The notes beneath the pieces were generated by a model. That model made no database searches. It was not told the DNA's origin and worked only from the letters and a program-made list of their open reading frames with translations. 64,000 nt of DNA. Source: Fulvimarina endophytica (GTDB lineage Bacteria; Pseudomonadota; Alphaproteobacteria; Rhizobiales; Rhizobiaceae). Made by a program: the position numbers and the translations under genes. How positions within the stretch are numbered: the first letter of the stretch is position 1; the number at the start of each line of letters is the position of its first letter. The DNA lies in assembly GCF_003403015.1 (NCBI RefSeq), contig NZ_QURL01000002.1, positions 310,001 to 374,000 on the forward strand, given 5' to 3'. Of this stretch, positions 17,740-25,664 are shown piece by piece.

Positions 17740-18229
17740 TGGGTATCATTCCCCCTGTTTTCTGCGGCCATCGTGACATTCCGACCTGTACCCAGGCTGA
17801 ACGGCACACCGGCATCTTTTCGATTTCGCGAACGCTGTGTCCCCGATCCCCGATCGGCGCCGTCCCCACTGACGCCTCATATGCGTCCATCACGCCACAG
17901 GAGCGTGGCTAAATTGCGCTGGAACTGTGACGGGAAGGTCCATTCGTGGAGATTCTCGTCCATTCCAGTGACGCATTTGAGACAATTCGCATCGAAAGGC
18001 AACCCCCGAGGGTCAAGCGGAGCGATTCGCCCGGCCTCTACTTTCGGCCGATCGCCGGTCGATCGAAATTTGCTGTGGTGTCCGAAGAGTTTGCGGGCCG
18101 GTATGCCGTAACGGCGAAGACGATCGGTCCGGCATGGGGGTATGCGCGACATGACGTCGATATGGCGGCCAGTGGACAGAGACAGAGGCTTCGGAGACAA
18201 CCCGTCCTTCAGACACAGGAAGGTCCCCG
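17740..18229. other. Divergent intergenic region without a recognised gene
   Basis: 490 bases between the small secreted protein and the tautomerase. Short open frames exist on both strands, but none has a convincing ribosome binding site or a domain I recognise. The best of them, starting at 17946, runs into the tautomerase gene in another frame. Promoters for both flanking genes must lie here. Confidence 0.5.
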
Positions 18230-18454
18230 ATGCCCCACGTCTCCATCAAGCATTTTCCCAAAGACCTGAGCCCCGAACAGACCCGGGCGCTCTCCGACGA
18301 GATCACGGCCGCCATCCAGAAGGCCTTCGCAAGCCGCGACGGGGCGATCTCGATTGCGGTCGAGCCCGTCGAGAAGGAGCGTTGGCAGAGTGATGTCTAC
18401 GAGCCCGAGATCGTGGGTAAGTCCGGCCGGCTGATCAAGCGGCCGGACTACTGA
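18230..18454 (+). CDS. Tautomerase-family protein (4-OT/PptA-like)
   Basis: 74 residues with the catalytic N-terminal Pro directly after the initiator Met (MPHVSIKHFPK), as in 4-oxalocrotonate tautomerase and E. coli PptA, which work as small oligomers with Pro1 as the general base. The beta-alpha-beta pattern and the conserved VEPVEKERW segment, found in PptA-like members, are present. The physiological substrate is unknown. GGAAGG lies eight bases before the start. It converges on the next gene. Confidence 0.88.
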   Translation: MPHVSIKHFPKDLSPEQTRALSDEITAAIQKAFASRDGAISIAVEPVEKERWQSDVYEPEIVGKSGRLIKRPDY

Positions 18455-18481
18455 GCGCGCGGGTCTGGAGGGCCCGGCGCG

Positions 18482-18844
18482 TTACTTGCTCAGGCGCTTG
18501 CGGTTGGATGTGACCTTCGAGCTGTAGGGCCTGAGTGCGGCCGTCGCGATCGTATCCATGGCCGCGGTCATCGGCGTTCCGCGCATCATCGCCAGCGGCA
18601 GTTCCATCGAGGCCTTGATCATCGCCTGGTTGAAGGCGAGCGCGGACTGCTGGGAGGCGGCGATCTTCTCGGCCACCATCTTGTGGTTCTCGCGCTGGTC
18701 CTTGGCGCTCGGATTGCTGCCGGCGAGCGCCATCTGCGTGAGGCGCATTCCGATCACGAAGGGGGCGCCCATCATGATGGCGCTCGCTTCGGCCATCGAC
18801 TTCTGAAAGGGAGCGGACGGCGTATTGCTGCGCTTGCGTGCCAT
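18482..18844 (-). CDS. Phasin-like helical protein of unknown function
   Basis: 120 residues, basic, almost entirely predicted amphipathic helix with many Met and Ala residues, starting MARKRSNTPS. The helical block around residues 55-95 (MVAEKIAASQQSALAF and following) resembles phasins, small proteins on polyhydroxyalkanoate granules, but I cannot prove membership. No PHA gene lies nearby. ATG 18844 is preferred because the 18-residue extension to 18898 has no protein character. Confidence 0.65.
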   Translation of the reverse strand: MARKRSNTPSAPFQKSMAEASAIMMGAPFVIGMRLTQMALAGSNPSAKDQRENHKMVAEKIAASQQSALAFNQAMIKASMELPLAMMRGTPMTAAMDTIATAALRPYSSKVTSNRKRLSK

Positions 18845-18932
18845 GGAAGATCTCGTGATTCGGTTCTTCGGATCAGAGTGCAACGCGCGAGACGGCATTC
18901 GGTGGCATCGCCGGCCCGTAATGCTTCTTCGG

Positions 18933-18955
18933 GCGCGCGATCAAATTTCGCGCGC
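18933..18955. terminator. Hairpin downstream of exoD
   Basis: Perfect 8-bp stem GCGCGCGA/TCGCGCGC with a seven-base loop, nine bases after the exoD stop codon. It has no T run. Confidence 0.35.
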
Positions 18956-18963
18956 GGGACCGA

Positions 18964-19626
18964 TCAGAACATGTTGAGGAGCGCGAGGATCGCGCCGCCA
19001 TAGACGCCGACGAGGAAGAGAACCGAGGCGATGCCCAGGATCGCCGCCGCGATCAGCCAGAGGCCGTCGCGGGCCGTGATCGCGATCCCGGCGATCGCAA
19101 TGGCGACGCCCGGCGCCATGTTCGTGAGCGGGAAGGGGATCGTCACGATGATCGCGAGGAACAGGCAGAACCAGCCCGTCAGGCTGAGCAGCATCGCCTC
19201 GGGCTGCAGCCAGTAGCGGTGACGCGCGAGCCGCTCGGCCCTGCGGATGAACGGTCCGATCTTCCGCATCAACGTGGCGATCGTCTCGGGCTTGAGGCTG
19301 ATCCGGCGAAACCTCGCCGGCAGCCAGACCTTGTGACGACCGATGGCGAGCTGAAGCGAGAAGAGGATCAGCGGCATTCCGAAGATCGTCGAGGCACCCG
19401 GCGGCAGGGGCACGAGGTTCAGGCCGCCGAAGAGGATGAAGAATGCGCCGAACGCACGCGTGTCGAAGGCGAGGGAAAGCTCCTCGAGCGTCGGGTCGTC
19501 CGATGTCCTCGGATTGGAGAAGGCGCGCAGGATCGCCGATATGCGGCGCTGACGCTTGCCTTTCTGCCGACGAAATTCGCGCCGCATGCGTGAGAAGACG
19601 AGAGGCGACACGGAAACTTCTTTCAT
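18964..19626 (-). CDS. exoD: ExoD-family exopolysaccharide synthesis protein
   Basis: 220 residues of the ExoD family, first described in Sinorhizobium meliloti, where the gene affects exopolysaccharide production, alkali sensitivity and nodule invasion; the biochemical role is unknown. The family core is seen in GGLNLVPLPPGASTIFGMPLILFSLQLAIGR... split here as GGLNLVPLPPG near residue 70 and FGMPLILFS shortly after, with three or four membrane segments in the C-terminal half. A basic RRQKGKRQRR stretch lies near the N-terminus. The start at 19626 is chosen; the open frame reaches 19689. Confidence 0.85.
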   Translation of the reverse strand: MKEVSVSPLVFSRMRREFRRQKGKRQRRISAILRAFSNPRTSDDPTLEELSLAFDTRAFGAFFILFGGLNLVPLPPGASTIFGMPLILFSLQLAIGRHKVWLPARFRRISLKPETIATLMRKIGPFIRRAERLARHRYWLQPEAMLLSLTGWFCLFLAIIVTIPFPLTNMAPGVAIAIAGIAITARDGLWLIAAAILGIASVLFLVGVYGGAILALLNMF

Positions 19627-19928
19627 CCTCGGATCAGTGGTCGGTGCGGGCCATGCTCGCGCCGCGAAGCCTTGGACCCGGTCTAGCATCCGGATCTTAC
19701 GCTCCGGTTTCGAAGGTTTGGCATCGGATGGTCCGAAAACCGGCGCGCCTTGCCGTCCGATCGCCGAGCCTCCGATCAGTCCGTAGCGAGATCATGTCGC
19801 GAAACGAAGACATCGGAGGATCGGATCGCTCTTAAAGCGCCATCCGGGCCAAGTCGAGGCTCGCCGGGCCTTTGCCGGTGAGGCGAGAGGGCGGCCGTTC
19901 GTCGCTCGGTGGGGGTGGATCGGAGCCT
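19627..19928. other. Intergenic region with a degenerate repeat copy
   Basis: 302 bases between exoD and the patatin gene, both on the minus strand. It holds the repeat at 19721 and otherwise nothing I recognise. Confidence 0.5.
19721..19762. repeat. Intergenic palindromic repeat, copy 3 (degenerate)
   Basis: The left half (GCATCGGATGGTCCGAAAAC) matches the other copies, while the right half keeps only GTCCGATC after a changed centre. It is probably a decayed copy of the same element. Confidence 0.55.
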
Positions 19929-21098
19929 TTACCGGGTCTTCTTCCGCGTCTCCTGTTCGCCGCGGGTCAGATCCAGCACCTCGACGGCGAGTTCGGGCTT
20001 CTTGCGATTGACGAAATCGGGATGGGTGAGGGTGCACATCGCATCCTGGTAGCCGTCGCTCCAGCGCTCGTCCACGGAATGCCGAGAGAACTCGTAATCC
20101 TTGGAATCGCGGCTGTATTCGCGCACCCGGTCGATGAGGTGGATGATCGTCACGCAGGCATCGTTCTCGCGCTCGCGCAGGAACCGCACATCGGGATCGT
20201 CCTTCAACTCGTCGGGCAGTTTTTCCAGAAGGCGATGGACTGCCCGCCGCTCGCGCTGGCGCTCCTTGATGAGGTCGGTCCCGAGCCGGGTTCGGCTCGA
20301 GAAGCGGATGTCCTTCTCGCGCTGCGAGACCTCCTCCATCGAGGTCGGAAGCGCGCCGCGGGAGGGAAAGAGATCGATCTGGAAGGCGACCATGTCGTGG
20401 TCGTAGTCTCGCTCGAGAACGTATTTGAGCGGCGTGTTGGAGACGATGCCGCCGTCCCAGTACCACTCGCCGTCGATTTCGACCGGCGGGAAGCCGGGCG
20501 GCAGGGCGCCGCTCGCCATCACGTGTTCGGGGCCGAGCCGGGTGTCCTCGCTGTCGAAATAGCAGAAATTGCCGGTCCTCACATTCACCGCGCCCAGACT
20601 GACGCGGGGCCCCTGCGCGTTGAGATAGTCGAAATCGCAGAACCGCAGCAGCGTCTCGCGCAGCGGCGAGGTGTCGTAATAGCTGAGCCGTCCGGGCGAG
20701 GACGACTTGCCGAGATAGGTCGGGGGAAAGCGCGGGGCGAAGAAGCCGGGAATTCCGAACAGCGCCGACGCGGTCGCGCTCGCCTCGTTGAACAACGATC
20801 GTGCGACGACGCCGGGAACGGGCGGATCGAAGACGACGAGCGAGGAGATCGTGTGCCAGAAGCTGCGAAGCGCCGCGACGCGGTCCTCGGGCCGGTTGCC
20901 GGCGATCAGGACCGCGTTGATCGAGCCGATGGAGATGCCGGCGATCCAGTCGGGCATCGCCTCGTATTCGGCGAGCGCCTCGAAGACGCCGGCCTGATAG
21001 GAGCCGAGCGCCCCGCCACCCTGAAGAACCAGGACGAGAAGTTCGTCGGGCCGCGTGATCGTCGTGTCTCGGGAGGGATGTGGCGTCAGCATGTCCAT
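19929..21098 (-). CDS. Patatin-like phospholipase
   Basis: 389 residues. The oxyanion-hole motif GGGALGSYQAGV lies near residue 30, the nucleophile elbow GISIG near 58 and the second member of the Ser-Asp dyad in DGGIVSNTP near 215, so the patatin hydrolase site is complete. The long C-terminal part (from about residue 255) contains a DUF3734-like region seen in alpha- and betaproteobacterial patatins. It should hydrolyse acyl esters of phospholipids or related lipids, inside the cell as no signal peptide is visible. ATG 21098 is preferred; a TTG at 21122 is possible. Confidence 0.88.
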   Translation of the reverse strand: MDMLTPHPSRDTTITRPDELLVLVLQGGGALGSYQAGVFEALAEYEAMPDWIAGISIGSINAVLIAGNRPEDRVAALRSFWHTISSLVVFDPPVPGVVARSLFNEASATASALFGIPGFFAPRFPPTYLGKSSSPGRLSYYDTSPLRETLLRFCDFDYLNAQGPRVSLGAVNVRTGNFCYFDSEDTRLGPEHVMASGALPPGFPPVEIDGEWYWDGGIVSNTPLKYVLERDYDHDMVAFQIDLFPSRGALPTSMEEVSQREKDIRFSSRTRLGTDLIKERQRERRAVHRLLEKLPDELKDDPDVRFLRERENDACVTIIHLIDRVREYSRDSKDYEFSRHSVDERWSDGYQDAMCTLTHPDFVNRKKPELAVEVLDLTRGEQETRKKTR

Positions 21099-21294
21099 TC
21101 TGGTGGTCGTCCTTTTCGTCAAGATCCTCGTACTGTCCGCCTGCTAAGCCTCGCCTGTCCGCGTTGCGTCCCGCATGCGGCGCGGCGAGCCCCGTGAGCG
21201 CGAATGTCGGCATCCGTGGAGGCTTTGTCCACCGGCGGATCGATCGAAACGCGGAGCCCCGGTGATCGGAAGCACACTCTGGCTTCACGTGACT

Positions 21295-21319
21295 GGAACC
21301 TTCGCGTGATCTGCGAGTT
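21295..21319 (+). promoter_or_regulatory. Near-match EcfG (general stress sigma factor) promoter
   Basis: GGAAC-N16-AGTT, one base off the GGAAC-N16/17-CGTT consensus of alphaproteobacterial EcfG, about 60 bases before the entericidin-like gene. Entericidin-type lipoproteins are frequent members of the general stress response. Confidence 0.4.
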
Positions 21320-21379
21320 TCGACGTCACTGGCCGTGAACGGTCCGGCCCGGTACCTTTCGATCCATGGGAGCCCTTCA

Positions 21380-21526
21380 ATGAATCATCGTCTGACGACA
21401 GCCATCGTTCTCATGGCCGGTCTTCTCTCGCTCGGCGCCTGCGCCAATACGGTCCGCGGTGTCGGCGCCGATGTGGGCAACACCGTGGATGCAGGCGAGG
21501 CGGCGGCCGCCGACATCGTTCGCTGA
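21380..21526 (+). CDS. Entericidin A/B-family lipoprotein
   Basis: 48 residues. Signal peptide with lipobox LGAC (Cys at residue 22), followed by NTVRGVGADVGNTVDAGEAA, the glycine-rich helical pattern of entericidins. In E. coli the EcnA/EcnB pair is a toxin-antidote lipoprotein system; in alphaproteobacteria single copies are common and their role is unclear. GGGAGC lies eight bases before the ATG. A strong terminator follows. Confidence 0.85.
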   Translation: MNHRLTTAIVLMAGLLSLGACANTVRGVGADVGNTVDAGEAAAADIVR

Positions 21527-21529
21527 TCC

Positions 21530-22030
21530 TCATCTGACGGGCAAACGGTGCCGTTTCGATTCGAAGGGCGCCCGGCACCGGCCGGGCGTCCTTTTTTCAT
21601 GCACCGGGCTCGGCTCTCCGGCGTCTGCCGGCCCTCCCGCTCCATCCGCGGTCCGGATCGCGGCGGAGAGGCGCGCGAGCGCCGCATGGCGGTTGATGTC
21701 GTATCGCTGATCGCGGTTTCGCGCGCGCCGCCGCAGGGTCGCCAGTTCGCGGGCCGTCCTCGATCTCAGGCGTTCCAGCTGTTCGGAACCGAGCCCCATG
21801 ACGATCGCCTCCAGATCGCCGACTTCGCTCTGCGTCCGGCAGGCGCGCAACCGGCCCCTTCTTGCGGTCTCCCGGCGCTCGACGGGCAGCACCTCGTCGA
21901 TCAGGGCTTCGCGGGCAAGAAGCGCGACGATCTCGCTCGTCTGTAAGGGAAGGGCGGCAGCCGTTCTTCGCCGCTGAGCATATGCGTTCGCAGCCGCTTC
22001 GAGCGCCGCGCCGAATTTCGAAAGATCCAT
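21530..22030 (-). CDS. Hypothetical helical protein
   Basis: 166 residues, rich in Arg, Ala and Leu, mostly predicted helix with a likely coiled coil in residues 75-125 (the LERLRSRTARELATLRRRAR stretch). No domain is recognised. No ribosome binding site is clear before ATG 22030. Its last ~20 codons run through the rho-independent terminator of the entericidin gene on the opposite strand and end four bases from that gene, so the true C-terminus or even its coding status is uncertain. Its position beside the DnaA-like HTH gene makes a conserved rhizobial gene plausible. Confidence 0.45.
   Translation of the reverse strand: MDLSKFGAALEAAANAYAQRRRTAAALPLQTSEIVALLAREALIDEVLPVERRETARRGRLRACRTQSEVGDLEAIVMGLGSEQLERLRSRTARELATLRRRARNRDQRYDINRHAALARLSAAIRTADGAGGPADAGEPSPVHEKRTPGRCRAPFESKRHRLPVR
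21566..21597 (+). terminator. Rho-independent terminator of the entericidin gene
   Basis: 11-bp stem GGGCGCCCGGC/GCCGGGCGTCC (one G-T pair), four-base loop, followed by six T. Confidence 0.9.
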
Positions 22031-22262
22031 GAAAGACAGGGGTCCGGGCAGTGGATAACGGCCCCAGTCTTGTCCATCTCGGCGAAGGAGAGGAAAAAAT
22101 ACCTATAAATTGGTTGCTGGAATCGCTATCTCTCTTCTCGAAGCAGCGGTTTGTCATTGTCGGACGCAGATTCCGATGCGATGAGCGGGAATCATCATAG
22201 GAACTTATCCCCGGTGGCCGGTCTGCGGCTTGAATAGGCGAGTCGAAGCAGGAGAGGACATC

Positions 22263-22706
22263 ATGCAGACCCTGATCCATCAACCACGAAGCGGGCCGGC
22301 CCGAACCTTTTCCCCGATGGCCTCGAGCGGCTCCCGGCCCTTCGCGCAAGGCAAGGACAGGCGGACCGATGCTCGCGCCTGCCGCCTGGCGATTGCCATC
22401 GCGGGGGCGCTCTGCGATGTGGAGATCGAGGATATCGCGGCTCCGAACCGTTCCTCCGCGCATGTCTGCGAGGCCCGGCATATCGCCATGTATCTGGCGC
22501 ATGTGGTGTTTCAGGTGTCGCTGATCCGTTCGGGAGCCGCCTTCGGCCGGGACCGGACCAGCGTTTCCCATGCCGTGCGACGGATCGAGGATGGGCGGGA
22601 CGATCCGCGCTTCGATGCGCGGATCGAGCGGCTGGAGACGCTCGCCCGTTCGGTCGGCCACGCGCTCGCCGTGGACGAGACCGGCGAGGGGAGGGCGCGT
22701 TCATGA
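22263..22706 (+). CDS. Small protein with a DnaA domain IV-like DNA-binding domain
   Basis: 147 residues. Residues ~70-112 match the C-terminal DNA-binding domain of DnaA: the EARHIAMYLAH helix, then AFGRDRTSVSHAVRRIED, which parallels the DnaA signature GRDHTTVLHAVRKIE. There is no AAA+ ATPase domain, so this is a solo DnaA-box-type binder and probably a transcription factor. GGAGAGG lies seven bases before the ATG at 22263. Its stop overlaps the start of the following DUF6456 gene by four bases (ATGA), implying translational coupling and joint function. The neighbourhood with sufE is conserved in Hyphomicrobiales to my recollection. Confidence 0.8.
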   Translation: MQTLIHQPRSGPARTFSPMASSGSRPFAQGKDRRTDARACRLAIAIAGALCDVEIEDIAAPNRSSAHVCEARHIAMYLAHVVFQVSLIRSGAAFGRDRTSVSHAVRRIEDGRDDPRFDARIERLETLARSVGHALAVDETGEGRARS

Positions 22707-23194
22707 GCTTCCGGTCCGAAAGCGATTGGGCGATCGCACGCCTGTCCAGGGCACGAGGTCGCGACGCCCCGTTCCTCACGCGCCCCGAATACGAGGCGGG
22801 GGAGCGCCTGCGAATGGATTTCGAGCGCGGACGGATGGCGCCGTCAGTGACCCAACGCTGGGATACCCAGCCGACCGCGAAAGGCGGCGCGCGTCAGGGC
22901 GCAGACCTGTCGGACACCGCGATCGACGCCAGGGCGCGCCTTGCGGCCGCGATCGAGGCAGCGGGCCCGGAACTGAAGGAACTGCTCCTCGACGTCGTCT
23001 GCCACCTGAAGGGGCTGGAAGAGGTTGAGCGCGAGCGGCGCTGGCCTGCCCGCAGCGCGAAGATGCTGCTGAAGGTGGGCCTCGCCATCCTCGCGCGCCA
23101 TTACGGCCTTGCCGAAAGACCGGCCGGTCGGGCTGGAGCCCTGCGGTCTTGGCGCGACACGGATGCGCGCCCGGCGATCGGCGGCGGACGATAA
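22703..23194 (+). CDS. DUF6456-domain protein
   Basis: 163 residues. The C-terminal half carries the DUF6456 pattern: AIEAAGPELKELLLDVVCHLKGLEEVERERRWPARSAK, then a helix reading LLKVGLAILARHYG (quoted as separate pieces of the motif around residues 85-140). The family is found in alphaproteobacteria, often next to HTH proteins, and its function is not known. The N-terminal half is charged and less conserved. Coupled by a four-base overlap to the DnaA-like HTH gene, with which it may act in gene regulation. Converges on sufE with 23 bases between stop codons. Confidence 0.78.
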   Translation: MSFRSESDWAIARLSRARGRDAPFLTRPEYEAGERLRMDFERGRMAPSVTQRWDTQPTAKGGARQGADLSDTAIDARARLAAAIEAAGPELKELLLDVVCHLKGLEEVERERRWPARSAKMLLKVGLAILARHYGLAERPAGRAGALRSWRDTDARPAIGGGR

Positions 23195-23217
23195 AGCCGC
23201 CGGAGTGAGGTGAGTGT

Positions 23218-23640
23218 TCAGGCGTTCTGGAGCGCCGCACCCGCATCCTTCTTGATCCGGTCGACCATGGCGCGCAGTCCGTTGGAGCGCTGCGGCGTCA
23301 GGTGCTCCTGAAGCCCGATCGTCTCGAATGTCGAGGAGGCGTCGGTCGCGGCGATCTCCGGCGCGGTCTTGCCGGAAAAGAGCGCGAGGGTGATGGCCAC
23401 CAGTCCGCGCACGATATGGGCGTCGGACTCGCCGCGAAAGGTCAGGCGCGGCGGATCGGCATCGTCGCTCTCGCTGACGAGCCAGACCTGGCTCACGCAG
23501 CCTTGAACCCTCGTGGCATCGGTCATCTCGTCCGGCTCCATCGGGGGCAGGGAGCGTCCGAGTTCGATCAGGTAGCGATAGCGGTCTTCCCAGTCGTCCA
23601 GGAACTGGAAATCGGAGATGATGTCCTCGATCGACTGCAA
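23218..23640 (-). CDS. sufE: Cysteine desulfuration protein SufE
   Basis: 140 residues. SufE takes persulfide sulfur from the cysteine desulfurase SufS for Fe-S cluster assembly. The acceptor Cys48 sits in VQGCVSQVWL and the N-terminal DFQFLDDWEDRYRYLIELG block is typical of the family. No ATG lies at the right place; TTG at 23640, with GGGAGAG seven bases upstream, gives the usual SufE length, and the longer open frame to 23796 adds ~50 residues of unlikely sequence. The suf operon itself is not in the window. Confidence 0.93.
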   Translation of the reverse strand: MQSIEDIISDFQFLDDWEDRYRYLIELGRSLPPMEPDEMTDATRVQGCVSQVWLVSESDDADPPRLTFRGESDAHIVRGLVAITLALFSGKTAPEIAATDASSTFETIGLQEHLTPQRSNGLRAMVDRIKKDAGAALQNA

Positions 23641-23704
23641 GGCGTCTCTCCCATGCTGTGGCTTTGCGTGACGGTGCCCGGCATATAGACCCGATCGCCC
23701 GCTT

Positions 23705-24325
23705 TTACAGGCCGGGACGAGGGCTCGGGATCGGCACGCGCGCGACACCCGGCCCGAGTTCGGCTCCTGCCGCAACCGCCGGGTTCGCCGCCGCAACCGG
23801 CAAGGCTTCGACGAACGGCTCCACGGGAGCGCTCTCGGGGCCGGCGCCTCTGGTCGCCAGTCGCGCAGCCGCCCGCACCGCCGCCACGACCTCGGGCGAG
23901 GCGGCGAGGGCTTTTACGTCGTCTTCGCCACCCGAGGCATAGAGCGCGGCGAGAAGTCCGGCATCGATCCCGTTCCAGTCGGTCGTGTCCCGGGCGCCAT
24001 CCAGAGGCCGGTCGTCGGGTTTTGGGGAAGACGCGATGCCGGGTTCGGCCGATGCCGGGTGCGAGGGGGAGGGCGCCGACGATGCCAGCGCCAGCGCGAG
24101 CCCGCTCTCCACCTGTTCGCGCGCGAAGGCGGACAGCCGGGCGCCCGCTTCGCAGGCCTCCGGCGCGCGGCTGCAGAAGCCGGCGACGTCCTCCACCGCC
24201 GCCCGCAGGCCCGCAAGGCTCTGGAACGCATCGAAGGGCTGCGCCTCGTCGTCCGGTCCGGAAGCCGGAAGGACGAGGGAGACGGCCCAGAGCGCCAGTA
24301 CGGTCTTGAGAGCGAAGCGGATCAT
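23705..24325 (-). CDS. DUF5330-type protein with N-terminal membrane helix
   Basis: 206 residues starting with MIRFALKTVLALWAVSLVLP, a signal anchor. Residues ~30-75 hold the short conserved DUF5330 pattern (AFQSLAGLRAAVEDVAGFC with a second Cys ten residues later), and the rest is Ala/Pro/Ser-rich and poorly conserved. Family members occur beside sufE in rhizobia as I recall; the function is unknown. The long C-terminal extension here is larger than usual. 64 bases separate it from sufE downstream on the same strand. Confidence 0.72.
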   Translation of the reverse strand: MIRFALKTVLALWAVSLVLPASGPDDEAQPFDAFQSLAGLRAAVEDVAGFCSRAPEACEAGARLSAFAREQVESGLALALASSAPSPSHPASAEPGIASSPKPDDRPLDGARDTTDWNGIDAGLLAALYASGGEDDVKALAASPEVVAAVRAAARLATRGAGPESAPVEPFVEALPVAAANPAVAAGAELGPGVARVPIPSPRPGL

Positions 24326-24491
24326 CGCGGGATCTGGCTCATTCCTCGTGGCGGCCGCAAACCGGCTCGGATCGGCGCATTCAAGCGCCGTGACACCGGA
24401 CTGAAGGTTTCTGCCTAGCGGGGAGTTCCAAAGATTTGGTTGTCCGGCGGGCCTTTGCCGTACCTCTCACGAATTCGTGGTGCGGCTGTCG

Positions 24492-25385
24492 TCAGTCCGC
24501 GACACTCGCGCCGCTCGCCATGGCGAGATCGAGCGCTGCGTAGAAGTCCTCGATGAAGCGGCGGTTCTGGCCGAAATCGATCGGTGCGCCCGGCGAGGCG
24601 GACCGGATGTCGACGACCGTCGCGCTGCCTTCGAGTTCGATGGCGATGGTGACGGTGCTCGGCAGGCCGAGCAGCCAGTCGGCCGCGACCGCCTGGATGC
24701 GGTAGTCGTCCCGCGCGGGAAGATCGCCGATCGTCGCGCCGCCGGCAGATTGTGGCGCCGAACGAGAGAACGGAAGCGGGATCGCGCCCGAATCGCGAAA
24801 GACGCCGAGAGGATTGTCCGCTTCGTCCGGCCCGTCCTGCGACCCGCCGGCGGCGATCTCCTCGATCGTGAAGCCCGCCTCGCGCGCGGCGGTCTCGACG
24901 GCTTCGGCCACCACCACAGGCTGGGCGGCGTATCGGCGCGCCGGCAGGGCGGCGATGACGTCGTCGACGGCAAGCGAACCTGCGTTCGCATTCGCCGTCT
25001 CCGCCCTGGCCGGCAGGCCGATCGTGTAGGCGACGTTGGTCGGCGGATTTTCCGCCGCCAGAATGCCGCCGATCGCAAAGGGGATGAGGCCGATCGAGGC
25101 GAGGGCCGCCGCGCCGAACGCCTTCGATCCCCCTCGCGCGGCCTGGACCCAGGCGCGCACGAGGCCCGCCGAGGCGATGACGAGAGCCGTGAAGAGAAGG
25201 AGGAAGGACAGGCTGAGACTTGCAAAGAGCGCCGGCAGCGTCACGCCGCCGAGCCGGAAGGCGAGGACGGAGACCGGAAAGAGCAGGATGCCGAACCAGG
25301 CCATGCGCAGGGCCGGGCGGGCAAGGCCGAGGCGCGGCCGCACGAAATGACCCTGGGGCGGGAGGGAAAAGGCGGCTCGGCTCAT
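24492..25385 (-). CDS. DUF1499-domain membrane protein
   Basis: 297 residues. Three hydrophobic segments span about residues 25-115, and the C-terminal ~130 residues match DUF1499, a small domain that ends here in DYRIQAVAADWLLGL, then a strand with VTIAIELEGSATVVDIRSASPG split across residues 230-260 and an RRFIEDFYAALD helix. DUF1499 proteins are widespread in proteobacteria and plants, mostly uncharacterised. ATG 25385 is chosen; the open frame continues to 25463. No operon partner is evident. Confidence 0.78.
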   Translation of the reverse strand: MSRAAFSLPPQGHFVRPRLGLARPALRMAWFGILLFPVSVLAFRLGGVTLPALFASLSLSFLLLFTALVIASAGLVRAWVQAARGGSKAFGAAALASIGLIPFAIGGILAAENPPTNVAYTIGLPARAETANANAGSLAVDDVIAALPARRYAAQPVVVAEAVETAAREAGFTIEEIAAGGSQDGPDEADNPLGVFRDSGAIPLPFSRSAPQSAGGATIGDLPARDDYRIQAVAADWLLGLPSTVTIAIELEGSATVVDIRSASPGAPIDFGQNRRFIEDFYAALDLAMASGASVAD

Positions 25386-25664
25386 TGATATCCGGCGGAA
25401 AGCGGTTGTCCGTGGGAGCGGCGGGGCCTGCCCGCCGCGATGATGATGAGGCTTCGCCCGCACGAGTGCAAGTCGGGCGATCGGGTTAGCGAACCGGCGA
25501 GGGCTCCGTCCCTTTCGCCCGATGCCGGACCCGGCCGCCCCGACAGGCCGGGATCGGGGAAAGACGCGGGCCCGGCACCGCGTTGCGAAACCGGGGCCGA
25601 TGGCTTAGAGGAATGCCAACCTCCAAACCCCGCATTTCGATCCATACGGAGACGGTCGCGCGCC

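Noticed and set aside
17946-18269. A 107-codon plus-strand frame upstream of the tautomerase
   Set aside because: It runs into the tautomerase start in another frame, has no ribosome binding site and its C-terminus is low complexity.
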